From NCBI RefSeq assembly GCF_039523435.1, contig NZ_BAAAFH010000011.1, positions 744,001 through 808,000 of the forward strand: DNA of 64,000 nucleotides, written 5' to 3'. The DNA is from Wandonia haliotis. Its GTDB lineage: Bacteria; Bacteroidota; Bacteroidia; Flavobacteriales_D; Crocinitomicaceae. Numbering within the stretch: the first letter of the stretch is position 1; each line of letters begins with the position of its first letter. The translations under genes were made by a program, and so were the position numbers. Under the pieces are notes generated by a model. It searched no databases and was not told the origin of the DNA. It saw only the letters and a list, made by a program, of their open reading frames with translations. Shown here in pieces: positions 24,649 through 33,805 of this stretch.

Positions 24649-25608
24649 TTACTTTTTAAGGATTACAGATGCATTCACCAATAAATCCGTCAAATCTTCT
24701 CCCGCATCCGAAGGGACTAATTTCACTTCATAAAAAGCCTCATCTATTTCAAGGTTGGGATAAGGACTGGTCACATCGGCATACCGGGCCAATTGTTTAA
24801 CATTCTGAACTTTTACACGAACGTCTCTGTTTATATAAGGGATCAACAAAGTAATCTCTTTTCCTTTCGTGTAACCGGCGATTTCTTTTTCCCCGATAGT
24901 CATCCGGAAATATGTTGAATTCGGAATATATCCATTGAACAATGCATAACCGGCAGTAGCCAACTCTCCCTCATGCAGAGAGATTGTTTCAATTTGCATG
25001 CTGTTAGTTGCAATAATGTATTTCTCTGAGTACGCAATTTCCACTTCCTTTAATACTCCCAATGCCTGTTGTTGCTGACCGTATGCTGCATTACGGGTTT
25101 CAAAACGAGTTCCTTTCTCGACTTCGGCCCATTCTGCATTTACCGCATCTAACTGAGCTTTCGCAGCAGTGTATTTGGACTGAACTTCATCAAACTGCTG
25201 GGGAGCCATCAATCCTTCGTCAAACATTGCTTTCGAACGGTTAAATGATTTTTCTGCATATACATATTGCTCCCTTACAGCTTCCCGTTTAGCCTTCAAT
25301 TGTTTTCTCTGATTTTCAGTAGCTCCGTTATTTGCCAACGTACTTTGTGCACTGGCTGCCTGAACAACTCCGGAAGCCTGCTCCAATTTAGCGTCAACTT
25401 CAGGAACATCTAACATTGCTAATGTATCACCCGGTTGTACCACATCTCCTTCCTGGACATAGATTTCAAGTATTCTACCAGTTACTTTAGGTGTAAAAGA
25501 AATTACCTCTTTTTTTATCTTACCCTGAATCGGTTTTTCCAGTGGAGCTGAACAAGCTGTTACTAAAACGGCTCCGATACTTATTGTAATTACATTTTTT
25601 ATCTTCAT
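24649..25608 (-). CDS. HlyD/EmrA-type membrane-fusion lipoprotein
   Basis: A 319-residue periplasmic adaptor. A lipobox (VLVTAC, Cys19) anchors it in the inner membrane. The barrel-sandwich half-motif VTGRILEIYVQEGDVVQPGDTLAMLD (around 42-67) starts the lipoyl-like hairpin, a coiled-coil region of about 100 residues follows, and the returning barrel half is near 195-225. A C-terminal beta-barrel ends the protein. It would link the ABC-2 permease to the TolC-like channel. It lies 10 bp downstream of the TolC gene. Confidence 0.88.
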   Translation of the reverse strand: MKIKNVITISIGAVLVTACSAPLEKPIQGKIKKEVISFTPKVTGRILEIYVQEGDVVQPGDTLAMLDVPEVDAKLEQASGVVQAASAQSTLANNGATENQRKQLKAKREAVREQYVYAEKSFNRSKAMFDEGLMAPQQFDEVQSKYTAAKAQLDAVNAEWAEVEKGTRFETRNAAYGQQQQALGVLKEVEIAYSEKYIIATNSMQIETISLHEGELATAGYALFNGYIPNSTYFRMTIGEKEIAGYTKGKEITLLIPYINRDVRVKVQNVKQLARYADVTSPYPNLEIDEAFYEVKLVPSDAGEDLTDLLVNASVILKK

Positions 25609-25618
25609 GATTGTTTTA

Positions 25619-27007
25619 TTATTTTAAAGTGGTTACATCTAAAACTCCGGCAGCTTCAAGGTATTGAACAGCAGCTCTTCTCTGCTGGAAAATAGCTTGT
25701 GCATACTCCTGTTGTGCCAGTTGTAAATCATTTTCAGCCTCCAGTAACTGAAGTGACTTAATTAATCCGACTTTGAATTCTTTCATAGCTTGTTCCATGG
25801 AATTTTCGGCTATTTGCAAAGCTGTTTTCTTCACCTCCAGACGATCTCCGGCTATTTCCAACTCTACTTTTTGTTTTTCGAGTTGAAGCGTTATTTTTTC
25901 TGAAACATCATCCCGTTTATTTTGAGCAATTTGTAAATCAATTTGCGCCCGTTTTGTTTCATTGATCCCTTCTCTCCCGTCAAAAAGATCCCACTTAAGT
26001 CCAACTCCGGCAATAAATACAGGTGTAGCAGATACAGAAGAAAATGTATGATTCAGTGGTTGTTGCGTTGTCAATGATGGATCTGTAGTTCGCAACCTTC
26101 CATTATGGAGCCCAAAATATCCTACAGAGGCAGAAGCACCAATCTTTGGTACCCACCATTTTTTGGCTGCTTTCACTTTATACTCATTAGCCAGTACTGC
26201 TGCATTCAGGGCTGTTATTTCCGGTCTGTTTACCGGCTCGTCAACATAAGAAACCGGCATAATAATCAAATCTTCCTCTATTTTTTCCAGCCTGTCGTAC
26301 TCAATTTTCGTAATTGTATGCAGACTCAATACGACCAAACGTCTTTTTCCTTCATATTCTTTATACTTGGCTGCGAGCTGACTCACCGCAAGTGTTACTT
26401 TATTGTATTCATACTGCGTAATCAATCCAAGACTCAATGCTTTTTCTGCTACTTTCAGATTTTCATCCAATCGTTTGCTACTTTGATCCAATGTTGCCTT
26501 AACTGATTTCAACATAGCCAACTGATCATACAAAGCAGTCACATTTTGGATGATTGCATTGCGGTCGGTTTCCAACAAAGCGGTTTCTGCTTCAAGTCGT
26601 GCTTCGTTTGCTTTCTTTAGATTACTAACCTTTCCCCCTGAAAAAAGCAAAAAGGAGGCTTTCAGATCTGCCTGTGTAATAAAGTTATCCAGCTTATATC
26701 GGTTTTCATGTTCGGGAAATGCCATTTGTAACTGTGGTATGGCAAAAGCAGGTGTCGTTAGATTGGAGGCCGCATAGGCATATGATTCCTTTGCATTTAA
26801 TTCAATACGCGGCATATAAGCATCCTTGATTCGCTCCTGATCCAGTTCAATTCGTCTTAACTCCAGTTGTTTATTCTCGAAAGCATAATCCTGCACCAGG
26901 GCACTGTCAATTACCTCCTGTAATGTTGGAGGAGTTTGTGCTGTCACCCGAACCTGCAACGTGCCGACAAGCAATAAACTGACGAGGGTAAATTTGTTAT
27001 TCTTCAT
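25619..27007 (-). CDS. TolC-family outer-membrane efflux protein
   Basis: A 462-residue outer membrane factor with a signal peptide (residues 1-23, ending TAQ), repeated long helices and beta-strand pairs. The C-terminal sequence ENDLQLAQQEYAQAIFQQRRAAVQYLEAAG is a typical OEP repeat. A KANEARLEAETALLE segment marks the first helical repeat. It is the first gene of the exporter operon. A -7 element TAATTTTG (complement of 27028-27035) lies 20 bp upstream of the start. The Crp/Fnr regulator gene ends 55-75 bp further upstream on the same strand. Confidence 0.9.
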   Translation of the reverse strand: MKNNKFTLVSLLLVGTLQVRVTAQTPPTLQEVIDSALVQDYAFENKQLELRRIELDQERIKDAYMPRIELNAKESYAYAASNLTTPAFAIPQLQMAFPEHENRYKLDNFITQADLKASFLLFSGGKVSNLKKANEARLEAETALLETDRNAIIQNVTALYDQLAMLKSVKATLDQSSKRLDENLKVAEKALSLGLITQYEYNKVTLAVSQLAAKYKEYEGKRRLVVLSLHTITKIEYDRLEKIEEDLIIMPVSYVDEPVNRPEITALNAAVLANEYKVKAAKKWWVPKIGASASVGYFGLHNGRLRTTDPSLTTQQPLNHTFSSVSATPVFIAGVGLKWDLFDGREGINETKRAQIDLQIAQNKRDDVSEKITLQLEKQKVELEIAGDRLEVKKTALQIAENSMEQAMKEFKVGLIKSLQLLEAENDLQLAQQEYAQAIFQQRRAAVQYLEAAGVLDVTTLK

Positions 27008-27082
27008 TTTGTTTCATTTTCACAAAACAAAATTACGGAGGGCTATCCCCCTGAAAATTCACCTATGTTAAGAAATAACGGA

Positions 27083-27652
27083 TTAACTATTTTTCACAAT
27101 TTTCGCACGAACGCGACTTAGACTTTGCGGTTTTACTCCCAAATAAGAAGCTATATGTTGTAAAGGTGCAGAGTGAAACAAAGCTTCCTGGTTGCTGATC
27201 AGGTTTAAATAACGTTGTTCAAGAGAATCTGATTGAAATTCTTTTACCCGTTCAACAAGCCGGACATAAGCAAACTCCGCCATTTTTCTGGCTATACGCT
27301 CTATTCTAGGATGTTCTTCAAATAAAGCTTCTACTTTGGAAAAACGAAAGGTAATTACTTCTGTCGGCGCGAGTACTTCGAAATAACTCTGACTTGGCAC
27401 TTTCTTTAACAAAGACTCATAATCCACACAAATATCCCCAACCAGAAAAAAATTATAGGTAAAATCATTTCCATCAATAATCCGGTAAGAACGAATCATC
27501 CCCTGCTTGATAAAATGAAAATGATCAATATGTCTGCCGATGAAAGAAACATCTTCTCCCTGACGAAACCGTTCTTCTTTCCCCAGTTTTTGCATGAGGT
27601 ATATTTCCTCATCACTTAAACCGAATGTGTGCAAAAATTCGTCAAGTTCCAT
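27083..27652 (-). CDS. Crp/Fnr-family transcriptional regulator
   Basis: A 189-residue regulator with an N-terminal cyclic-nucleotide-binding-like beta-barrel (residues 20-115) and a short C-terminal helix-turn-helix (HIASYLGVKPQSLSRVRAKI). Only one Cys (in GDICVDYESL) is visible, so it does not carry the FNR [4Fe-4S] cluster. The effector is unknown. Its position directly upstream of the TolC/HlyD/permease operon suggests it controls that exporter. The predicted -7 element for the operon lies in the 75-bp gap. Confidence 0.9.
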   Translation of the reverse strand: MELDEFLHTFGLSDEEIYLMQKLGKEERFRQGEDVSFIGRHIDHFHFIKQGMIRSYRIIDGNDFTYNFFLVGDICVDYESLLKKVPSQSYFEVLAPTEVITFRFSKVEALFEEHPRIERIARKMAEFAYVRLVERVKEFQSDSLEQRYLNLISNQEALFHSAPLQHIASYLGVKPQSLSRVRAKIVKNS

Positions 27653-27701
27653 ACCCTAATTTACACCTCTGCAGTCAGGATTGCTAATGATTGTAAGAAA
27701 T

Positions 27702-28769
27702 TTATTTTTTCTGTATCCGAAGAATCGTCTGACACATCCCTATCCCGTCTACTACCTCTTCTACTTTAAAGCCGGCTTTGTCCACCAGTTTAAGGAACAC
27801 ACGGGAATCATACATCTGACTATTACCATTTGCCACTGCTGTAAAATAGAGTGACGTCTGCTGCAAAGCAAAGGCGGAGGCACCAAATTCCTGCCGATCC
27901 CAAAACGGCTCCATAATGTACACATACCCGTCATCAGTTAATGCATCATGACAACGTTTCAGAATGGATACGATTTCATCATCTGAGAAGCAGTCTAAAA
28001 ACTGACTCATCCAGATTGTATCGTGTCCTTTTGGTAATTGGTTAGAAGGATCCAGCAGGTTTGTTGGGTAATATTCTACCCGATCCTGTAATCCATGGCG
28101 TTCAATATTCTTCTTTGCCATTTCAATCTGATTTGGCAAATCCACCATTGTAATTTTTACATCCGGATGGTACTGGGCAAACTTTATGGTAATTTTCCCG
28201 GTATTACATCCGATATCCATAATTCGTTTTGGTTCGTACTTGAAAACATGTCGGTAAGCAGCCGGAAAAGCGTCATCCGAATACAAATGATCGAAATTAA
28301 ACCAGCTTTCCTTCACTTTTTCAGGAAGATGTGCTAATCCTTCATAAACCGTTGCCCATTCTCCAAATACTTTCAAACCTTCCGGTTTTCCATTTCGTAC
28401 GGAATCTTCCAGATAGTACGCTCCCAGATAGTTTACATCGTGAGTAAAATCCATGTTAACTCTGGTCAACTCATGATTCTGAAGAAGAAACGATACTTTA
28501 GAGGCTGTATATTTCCCCTCTTTTTCGTGAACAAGTCCCATTCCAATACCTGCTTCAACCAAAACACGTACACCATATTCTTTTAACCCGGTTTCACGGG
28601 CAATATCTTCAAGTGAAATTCCTTTACGTCCGCTTTTTATAATCGCATCCAGAATTCCCAGATTACGCATGGCACGAGCCGCCTGAAAAATAATCGGACC
28701 AAAAGAGATCCACTGAGCATATTCAAAAACCTCTGCCGCTGTTTGTTTATCCTTACTGAATGTATTCAT
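27702..28769 (-). CDS. O-methyltransferase-like SAM enzyme, copy 2 of tandem pair
   Basis: A 355-residue class I methyltransferase similar to the dimeric O-methyltransferase (Methyltransf_2) group. The SAM motif I is IMDIGCNTGK (mid-protein), followed by MVDLPNQIEMAK with the conserved acidic residue and GHDTIWMSQFLDCFSD. The N-terminal winged-helix dimerisation part (about 20-100) reads ARAMRNLGILDAIIKSGRKG. I chose the ATG at 28769 because it aligns exactly with the paralogue's start and gives the same 355 length. The earlier ATG (28805) would overlap the upstream gene. The substrate is unknown. It is the second gene of the pair, separated by 2 bp. Confidence 0.88.
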   Translation of the reverse strand: MNTFSKDKQTAAEVFEYAQWISFGPIIFQAARAMRNLGILDAIIKSGRKGISLEDIARETGLKEYGVRVLVEAGIGMGLVHEKEGKYTASKVSFLLQNHELTRVNMDFTHDVNYLGAYYLEDSVRNGKPEGLKVFGEWATVYEGLAHLPEKVKESWFNFDHLYSDDAFPAAYRHVFKYEPKRIMDIGCNTGKITIKFAQYHPDVKITMVDLPNQIEMAKKNIERHGLQDRVEYYPTNLLDPSNQLPKGHDTIWMSQFLDCFSDDEIVSILKRCHDALTDDGYVYIMEPFWDRQEFGASAFALQQTSLYFTAVANGNSQMYDSRVFLKLVDKAGFKVEEVVDGIGMCQTILRIQKK

Positions 28770-28771
28770 GT

Positions 28772-29839
28772 TTATTTCTTCTTTAGACGCAATACGGTTT
28801 GACACATACCGATCTTATCAATTACGTCTACAATTTCAAATCCTGCTTTCTCAACCAGTTTAAAGAATACTTTAGAATCGTACATCTGGCTGTTACCGTT
28901 TGCGATAACTGTAAAATAAAGAGAAGTCTGCTGTAAAGCAAAAGCAGAGGCTTCCAATTGCTGACGATCCCAGAAAGGTTCCATAATGTATACATATCCA
29001 TCCTCTGCAATTGCCTCATGACAACGTTCTAAAATAGATACAATTTCGTCATCCGAAAAACAATCCAGAAACTGACTCATCCAGATAGCATCACGACCTT
29101 CCGGTAATTTATTCGCAGGATCTAACAAGTTAGTTGCATGAAATTGTATTCTGTCTGATAATCCATTTTCAGCAATATTCTTTTTCGCCATTTCGATCTG
29201 TCCCGGTAAATCCACCATCGTGATTTGAATATCCGGATTATATTTGGCAAACTTCATGGAGATTTTACCTGTATTTCCTCCTATATCCAAAATGCTTTTG
29301 GGTTGGTACTTAAAAACATGATCAAATGCTTCCGGAAAAGCATCATCCGAATAAAGGTGATCAAAATTCAACCAGCTCTGCTTCGCTTTATCCGGCATCT
29401 GCGACAATCCTTCATATACGGTAGCCCAATCCCCAAAAACTTTCAACCCGGCTGGTTTACCTGTGCGAATGGCGTCTTCCAGATAGTATGTTCCTTCGTA
29501 GTTTACATCATGTGTAAAATCCATATTAACGTTTGTCATCGGATCATTTTCGATCAGATATGCCGTCTTTGTAGCAGAATAAAGTCCTTCATTCTCTAAC
29601 ACCAATCCCATTCCCAAACCGGCTTCCAGTAATACACGAACACCATACTCTGAAACTCCTGTTTCTTTAGCAATATCATCCAATGTCTTCCCCTTGCGTC
29701 CTCCTTTGATCAGCGCATCAATAATTCCCAAATTTCGCATTGATCTCGCTACCTGAAAAACCACCGGACCAAATGCTATCCACTGTGCATATTCAATTGC
29801 TTCTCTCGCTGAACGTTGGTCTTTATTGAATGAATTCAT
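28772..29839 (-). CDS. O-methyltransferase-like SAM enzyme, copy 1 of tandem pair
   Basis: A 355-residue paralogue of the next gene, very similar along its entire length by eye. SAM motif I is ILDIGGNTGK, followed by MVDLPGQIEMAK; the N-domain reads ARSMRNLGIIDALIKGGRKG. Both copies keep the motifs needed for SAM binding, so both may be active. In plant and bacterial relatives the His-Glu catalytic pair sits near the second half; the conserved HEAIAEDGYVYIMEP may cover this. It is the first of the pair, with a possible -7 TATATTTG about 20 bp before the start. Confidence 0.88.
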   Translation of the reverse strand: MNSFNKDQRSAREAIEYAQWIAFGPVVFQVARSMRNLGIIDALIKGGRKGKTLDDIAKETGVSEYGVRVLLEAGLGMGLVLENEGLYSATKTAYLIENDPMTNVNMDFTHDVNYEGTYYLEDAIRTGKPAGLKVFGDWATVYEGLSQMPDKAKQSWLNFDHLYSDDAFPEAFDHVFKYQPKSILDIGGNTGKISMKFAKYNPDIQITMVDLPGQIEMAKKNIAENGLSDRIQFHATNLLDPANKLPEGRDAIWMSQFLDCFSDDEIVSILERCHEAIAEDGYVYIMEPFWDRQQLEASAFALQQTSLYFTVIANGNSQMYDSKVFFKLVEKAGFEIVDVIDKIGMCQTVLRLKKK

Positions 29840-29889
29840 AATTGTATTGCTTTTTTTGAACGACCAAATATAATTATTCTCCTATAAAC

Positions 29890-29913
29890 AAAACCGTTTA
29901 GAAATACGGATTT
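29890..29913 (-). terminator. Possible terminator of the MFS/membrane-protein unit
   Basis: Arms AAAACCGT (29890-29897) and ACGGATTT (29906-29913) pair with one mismatch, and the minus strand then has TTTTGTTT. It lies 30-54 bp beyond the stop of the 513-residue membrane protein gene. A second perfect hairpin (CCGGA-CAAA-TCCGG, 29922-29935) sits between them but has no T run. Confidence 0.45.
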
Positions 29914-29943
29914 ACGTTTCTCCGGACAAATCCGGCAAAATAC

Positions 29944-31485
29944 CTAGTCTTTGATCGGAGTCAACAGGAAAATTGTATATCCGTTGGAAATCTCCACCCT
30001 TTCCTTTTGCACTCTTTTTTGTAACTCAACCGGTAATTCTCCGCTATTTCTCGAAACGAAAATGACCGTATGATACGAAGAAAGAATATCCCAATCCATT
30101 TTTTCTTTATGTATCTCTTCCATTCCAGAGTTAACGATCCAATCTCCATTCTGTTCCGATAAACAAATGGATGGCCCTCTCATATAATGACTTAATAACC
30201 AGTAATCCTGAATAATTACAAGTCGATTATTTTCCGTTTGACCGGAGTAAATTCTACGAACAGTCTCCGCATCCTCCTGTTTCATTTTGATCTCTCCAAC
30301 CATTTCATGCGTATGTTCCACTTTGTATCTGTAGATTGGAAATAAGGCAAAATCAGCCAGATTCAATACAATCAATACGGATAGAAACAACTTCTTCCAG
30401 CGAACCGAGATACACCATTCAAGCATGAAAGGTGTTAAAAGAAAAGCAAATGGAGCAAAGTGGCGCATATCGTACGAAACCGCCCGGTCACTGAGAAACA
30501 AGAATGTCATTGCAGCAAAAAACAAACCTGAAAACAAAATAACCTGTTTCCGATCTTCCGAGCCGGAAGTAAAAAACCGTACCAATAGCCATCCCGAAGC
30601 AATACATCCCAAAATGGCTAAAAAATTCAAATTCACTCCTACATTTGCAATCACTTTCTGAATCGCCGGAAAAAAACGGGTCATTATACCTACAGGACTT
30701 CCTAGTGCATAAAAAAGATCTCCGAATATATCATGCGTCAGATGATTATAGGCTCCAGAACGTATCGTACTACCGGGTGTCTCTCCCTTCGCAAGAAAAA
30801 AGATGTAAATTACGACCGTTGCTGTTAGCAGAGGAATGAGATAAAGTGTCCATTTTCTATTTCTTTTATCTCCCTGTAATAACCAAATCAGTATAAAGCT
30901 GCCCACTCCAGCCCAACTAATTACCAAAAAAGATGATTTCAGGAAAAAACCAATTAGTATATAAACGAAAAGGAGACACAAATTAAGTAATGAAACAGAT
31001 TTTCTCAATTTCAAAAGAAAGAGAACAAAATAAGGAAAGAGGGCAAGCAACAATAAATCGCCCCCATAGTACATAATCGTATGCCAATAGAACAATTGGT
31101 TCGTAACAATGGTGATGAGACTCCCCCAGACAAGCACTGACGAAAAGTCTAAAATCCGGAATAAGCGATAATATCCAAAGATAGATACTGATAAGGCAAC
31201 TGTAGTAATAAGCTGCAAAGCTGTATTCATCCCAACCCCTATCTTAATCAGAAGAAAAGGGAAAACCCATTGACCGGGTGTCCACCAGGATAAAAAGTAC
31301 TGATAATCTCCTCCAACCACAGGATAACTGACACTATTCCAGTTTCCCCCTGCCATGTATTGTTCCATCGCCTCAAATCCCCGGGAAGCATCAGCAAAAA
31401 CAACCGGACTAAAAAACCAATACTGAACTATTGTTATTACAAATAACAGAAAAAAAAGTGGCTTCAGTAGTCGGTCAAATGTCAT
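29944..31485 (-). CDS. Polytopic membrane protein, glycosyltransferase-39-like
   Basis: A 513-residue membrane protein with about 11-13 hydrophobic helices over the first 390 residues and a soluble C-terminal domain. The layout (first periplasmic loop containing acidic/aromatic residues, a Trp-rich GGDYQYFLSWWTPGQWVFPF, and a C-terminal soluble part) resembles dolichyl-phosphate-mannose-type lipid-linked glycosyltransferases, but the usual DE motif is not obvious, so I only call it a membrane protein. It lies two bases downstream of the broken MFS gene. Confidence 0.65.
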   Translation of the reverse strand: MTFDRLLKPLFFLLFVITIVQYWFFSPVVFADASRGFEAMEQYMAGGNWNSVSYPVVGGDYQYFLSWWTPGQWVFPFLLIKIGVGMNTALQLITTVALSVSIFGYYRLFRILDFSSVLVWGSLITIVTNQLFYWHTIMYYGGDLLLLALFPYFVLFLLKLRKSVSLLNLCLLFVYILIGFFLKSSFLVISWAGVGSFILIWLLQGDKRNRKWTLYLIPLLTATVVIYIFFLAKGETPGSTIRSGAYNHLTHDIFGDLFYALGSPVGIMTRFFPAIQKVIANVGVNLNFLAILGCIASGWLLVRFFTSGSEDRKQVILFSGLFFAAMTFLFLSDRAVSYDMRHFAPFAFLLTPFMLEWCISVRWKKLFLSVLIVLNLADFALFPIYRYKVEHTHEMVGEIKMKQEDAETVRRIYSGQTENNRLVIIQDYWLLSHYMRGPSICLSEQNGDWIVNSGMEEIHKEKMDWDILSSYHTVIFVSRNSGELPVELQKRVQKERVEISNGYTIFLLTPIKD

Positions 31486-31486
31486 A

Positions 31487-32786
31487 TCAATTTTTGGTAA
31501 CTTTCCACTCTTTGCGAGGGATAAAGAACATCAATAACATTCCTAAAATAAAGAAAAAAGCTACGGATAGAACCGAATAACGAATAGATCCGGTTGCGTA
31601 CTCCATAAAACCGAAGAAAAAAGTTCCCAATACAATTCCTACTTTTTCCGTTACATCAAAAAACGAAAAGTAAGAAGCGTGATCCTTTGTTTCAGGAAGC
31701 ATTTTTGAATAGGTCGACCGGGATAAAGCCTGTACCCCTCCCATAACCAGACCTACCGACGCTGCCAGAAAGTAAAATTGGATCTCCGTTGTAATTACAA
31801 AAGCCGCTGCGCAAACTCCTATCCAGATAATAATACTTATCATCAGCGTTCGTATATTTCCTATTCGACCGGACAACCAGGACATCAGGTAAGCTCCTAT
31901 AGCTCCGAGAATCTGAATCAAAAGAATAGCCACGATCAACCCCGAATCCGGCATGTCGTGAATCTCTTTCTTCGCAAATTAAAGTCGCCATCAACATTAC
32001 CGTTTGTACCCCTGTATTAAAGGCGAAGAAAGAGAGCAGGAATCTTTTCAGACTCTTGGTTTTTCTAAACTCATTAAATACCGCCTTCAACTCTTTGAAA
32101 CCCTTCCAAATATATCCTTTTTCTTTTGGACGTTTGTACACATTATCCGGTAATACACGGAAAGTAAACTGGCTGAAACCAATCCACCAAAGACCAACAA
32201 AAACAAAAGACCACTTGGCCGGAACACCAAAGCCTTTTATGGATACCAAAGCGAGCAACAACAATATCATCGCTCCGAAATACCCCATTGAAAACCCTCT
32301 GGCTGAAATCCGATCCTGGTCTTTTGGCTCTGCAATTTCCGGTAAAAAAGCATTATAAAACACAAGACTGTTCCAGAAACCGATAGAAGCAAAAAACACT
32401 GAAATAAAGGACCAGTATATATAGTCCGGGTTAAAAAAGAACAGCGTCATACTGGAGATGGATCCCAGGTATGCAAAAAACTTCAAAAACTTCTTCTTTG
32501 ATCCGGTGTAGTCTGCAATACCACTCAACATGGGGGAAGCAAAAGCAACTACCAGAAAAGACAATGAAAGTACATAAGAGTAGATAGTACTGTTTGAAAT
32601 ATACGACCCGAAAAAATGTACATAGGTATTGTCTGTCCCATTTTCACAGATAGACCCCAGACAATCCCGGGTAACGTTATCGTAAAAAATAGGGAATATT
32701 GCTGATGAGATAACAAGATTATAAACAGAGTTTGCCCAATCGTAAAAAACCCATCCTCTTATTATTCGTTTATCTCCTTTTAACAT
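31487..32786 (-). pseudogene. Frameshifted UMF1/Atg22-type MFS transporter
   Basis: Two overlapping minus-strand frames together encode one MFS protein. The first, from the ATG at 32786 (MLKGDKRIIRGWVFYDWANS, the UMF1/Atg22 N-terminus), runs through about eight helices to MLMATLI near 31985 and then turns into non-homologous sequence. The second continues from AKKEIHDMPDSGLIVAILLI to the stop at 31487. Dropping one base from the run TTTAATTTGCG (plus-strand 31974-31984) joins them into 432 residues, the normal family size. The event is a 1-bp insertion, either real or from sequencing. The translated-out protein would miss the last four helices. Confidence 0.8.
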
Positions 32787-32958
32787 GAAATGATTTTGAA
32801 CAAAAGTGAAAAAAATATTTGAAACTGATTTAAACTTTAAGCCTTCTGCGCTCATTTTCATCATGAACCGCTGGATTGATTCGACAAATTATTTATGTAC
32901 GTCGGTAAAGCCTTTCTTTTTTCGGGAAATCGAATATCTTTGTACAAAACAATTCAGT

Positions 32959-33216
32959 ATGGCAAGTAAGAGAGATTTAAAAAAACATTTGAATTACCTG
33001 ATAATCGATGTTGTGGAAGAAGCATACAATGTACAGCTTTCCAATCCTAAAAAAATAGAAGAGTCAGATAACTTCATTGATTCAGTACTTGAGTTTCACG
33101 ATACAGTAATCACGCGAATTAACGAAGCAAAAAATAAGGCTGATTTCCGACCTATCCGTGAAGAAATCGAGCAAAAAGCAATGGATTTTTTCCAGGACGT
33201 TCAAAACATGTACTAA
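32959..33216 (+). CDS. Conserved hypothetical protein, 85 aa
   Basis: An 85-residue soluble, helical, acidic protein starting MASKRDLKKHLNYLI. I recognise it only as one of the small Bacteroidota hypotheticals of this shape. A TATCTTTG (-7-type, 32935-32942) precedes the chosen ATG by 16 bp, supporting the ATG at 32959 over the longer open frame from 32806. It lies 12 bp upstream of the NfeD-like gene and probably forms an operon with it and flotillin. No function is known. Confidence 0.75.
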   Translation: MASKRDLKKHLNYLIIDVVEEAYNVQLSNPKKIEESDNFIDSVLEFHDTVITRINEAKNKADFRPIREEIEQKAMDFFQDVQNMY

Positions 33217-33228
33217 AAACGAAGGTAC

Positions 33229-33801
33229 ATGATGGACTTTTTTAATCAATTCGAACCGTTACTACGCACGTTTTGGTTCATAGCTATTCCTGCATCACTT
33301 ATCTTTTTGGTACAGACTGTTCTTACCTTTATAGGAAGTGATGCAAGTGACGGGCTGAATGCCGACTTTGACGGTGATATGAGTGCCGACTCAGATGGTC
33401 CTTTCCAGCTATTTTCTCTTCGTAACCTTATCAATTTTTTACTCGGGTTTGGTTGGGGAGGAATCTCCTTTTGGAATTCAATCGAAAACAAAACCATTCT
33501 TATTCTGGTTGCAGCGGTAATTGGTCTGGTATTCCTGTTTCTCTTTTTCTTTATCATTCGTCAGATACAGAAACTGCAGGAAGACAACTCTTTCCATATT
33601 TCCAAGACATTGCACAAAACGGGAACGGTTTATCTCAGAATACCGGAAAATAAAACCGGAGTTGGAAAAGTTCAGGTCAGTGTGAATGGTTCGGTTCACG
33701 AATTAAATGCAGTTACCTCTGGGGTAACACTTGAATCCGGATCGGTAATTCGCGTTCTGGAAGTTGTAGATGACAATTTATTATTAGTAGAAAAACTCTA
33801 A
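33229..33801 (+). CDS. NfeD-like membrane protein (YuaF/YqiJ type)
   Basis: A 190-residue protein with three hydrophobic segments (about 14-35, 65-85, 88-108) and a C-terminal OB-fold-like domain (TLHKTGTVYLRIPENKTGVGKVQVSVNGS, then ending VIRVLEVVDDNLLLVEKL). The layout matches YuaF/YqiJ, the short NfeD relatives paired with flotillins. An acidic loop (DFDGDMSADSDG) separates the first helix and the second. It lies 4 bp upstream of the flotillin gene and thus probably works with it in membrane microdomain organisation. Confidence 0.87.
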   Translation: MMDFFNQFEPLLRTFWFIAIPASLIFLVQTVLTFIGSDASDGLNADFDGDMSADSDGPFQLFSLRNLINFLLGFGWGGISFWNSIENKTILILVAAVIGLVFLFLFFFIIRQIQKLQEDNSFHISKTLHKTGTVYLRIPENKTGVGKVQVSVNGSVHELNAVTSGVTLESGSVIRVLEVVDDNLLLVEKL

Positions 33802-33805
33802 CACT

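Noticed and set aside
28095..29599. Plus-strand open frames (80 and 124 codons) opposite the methyltransferase pair
   Set aside because: They lie antisense to two long genes with clear SAM motifs, share no recognisable family and mirror one another because the two genes are paralogous.
29922..29935. CCGGA-CAAA-TCCGG hairpin as a terminator
   Set aside because: The stem is perfect but no T run follows on either strand, so it was not called a terminator.
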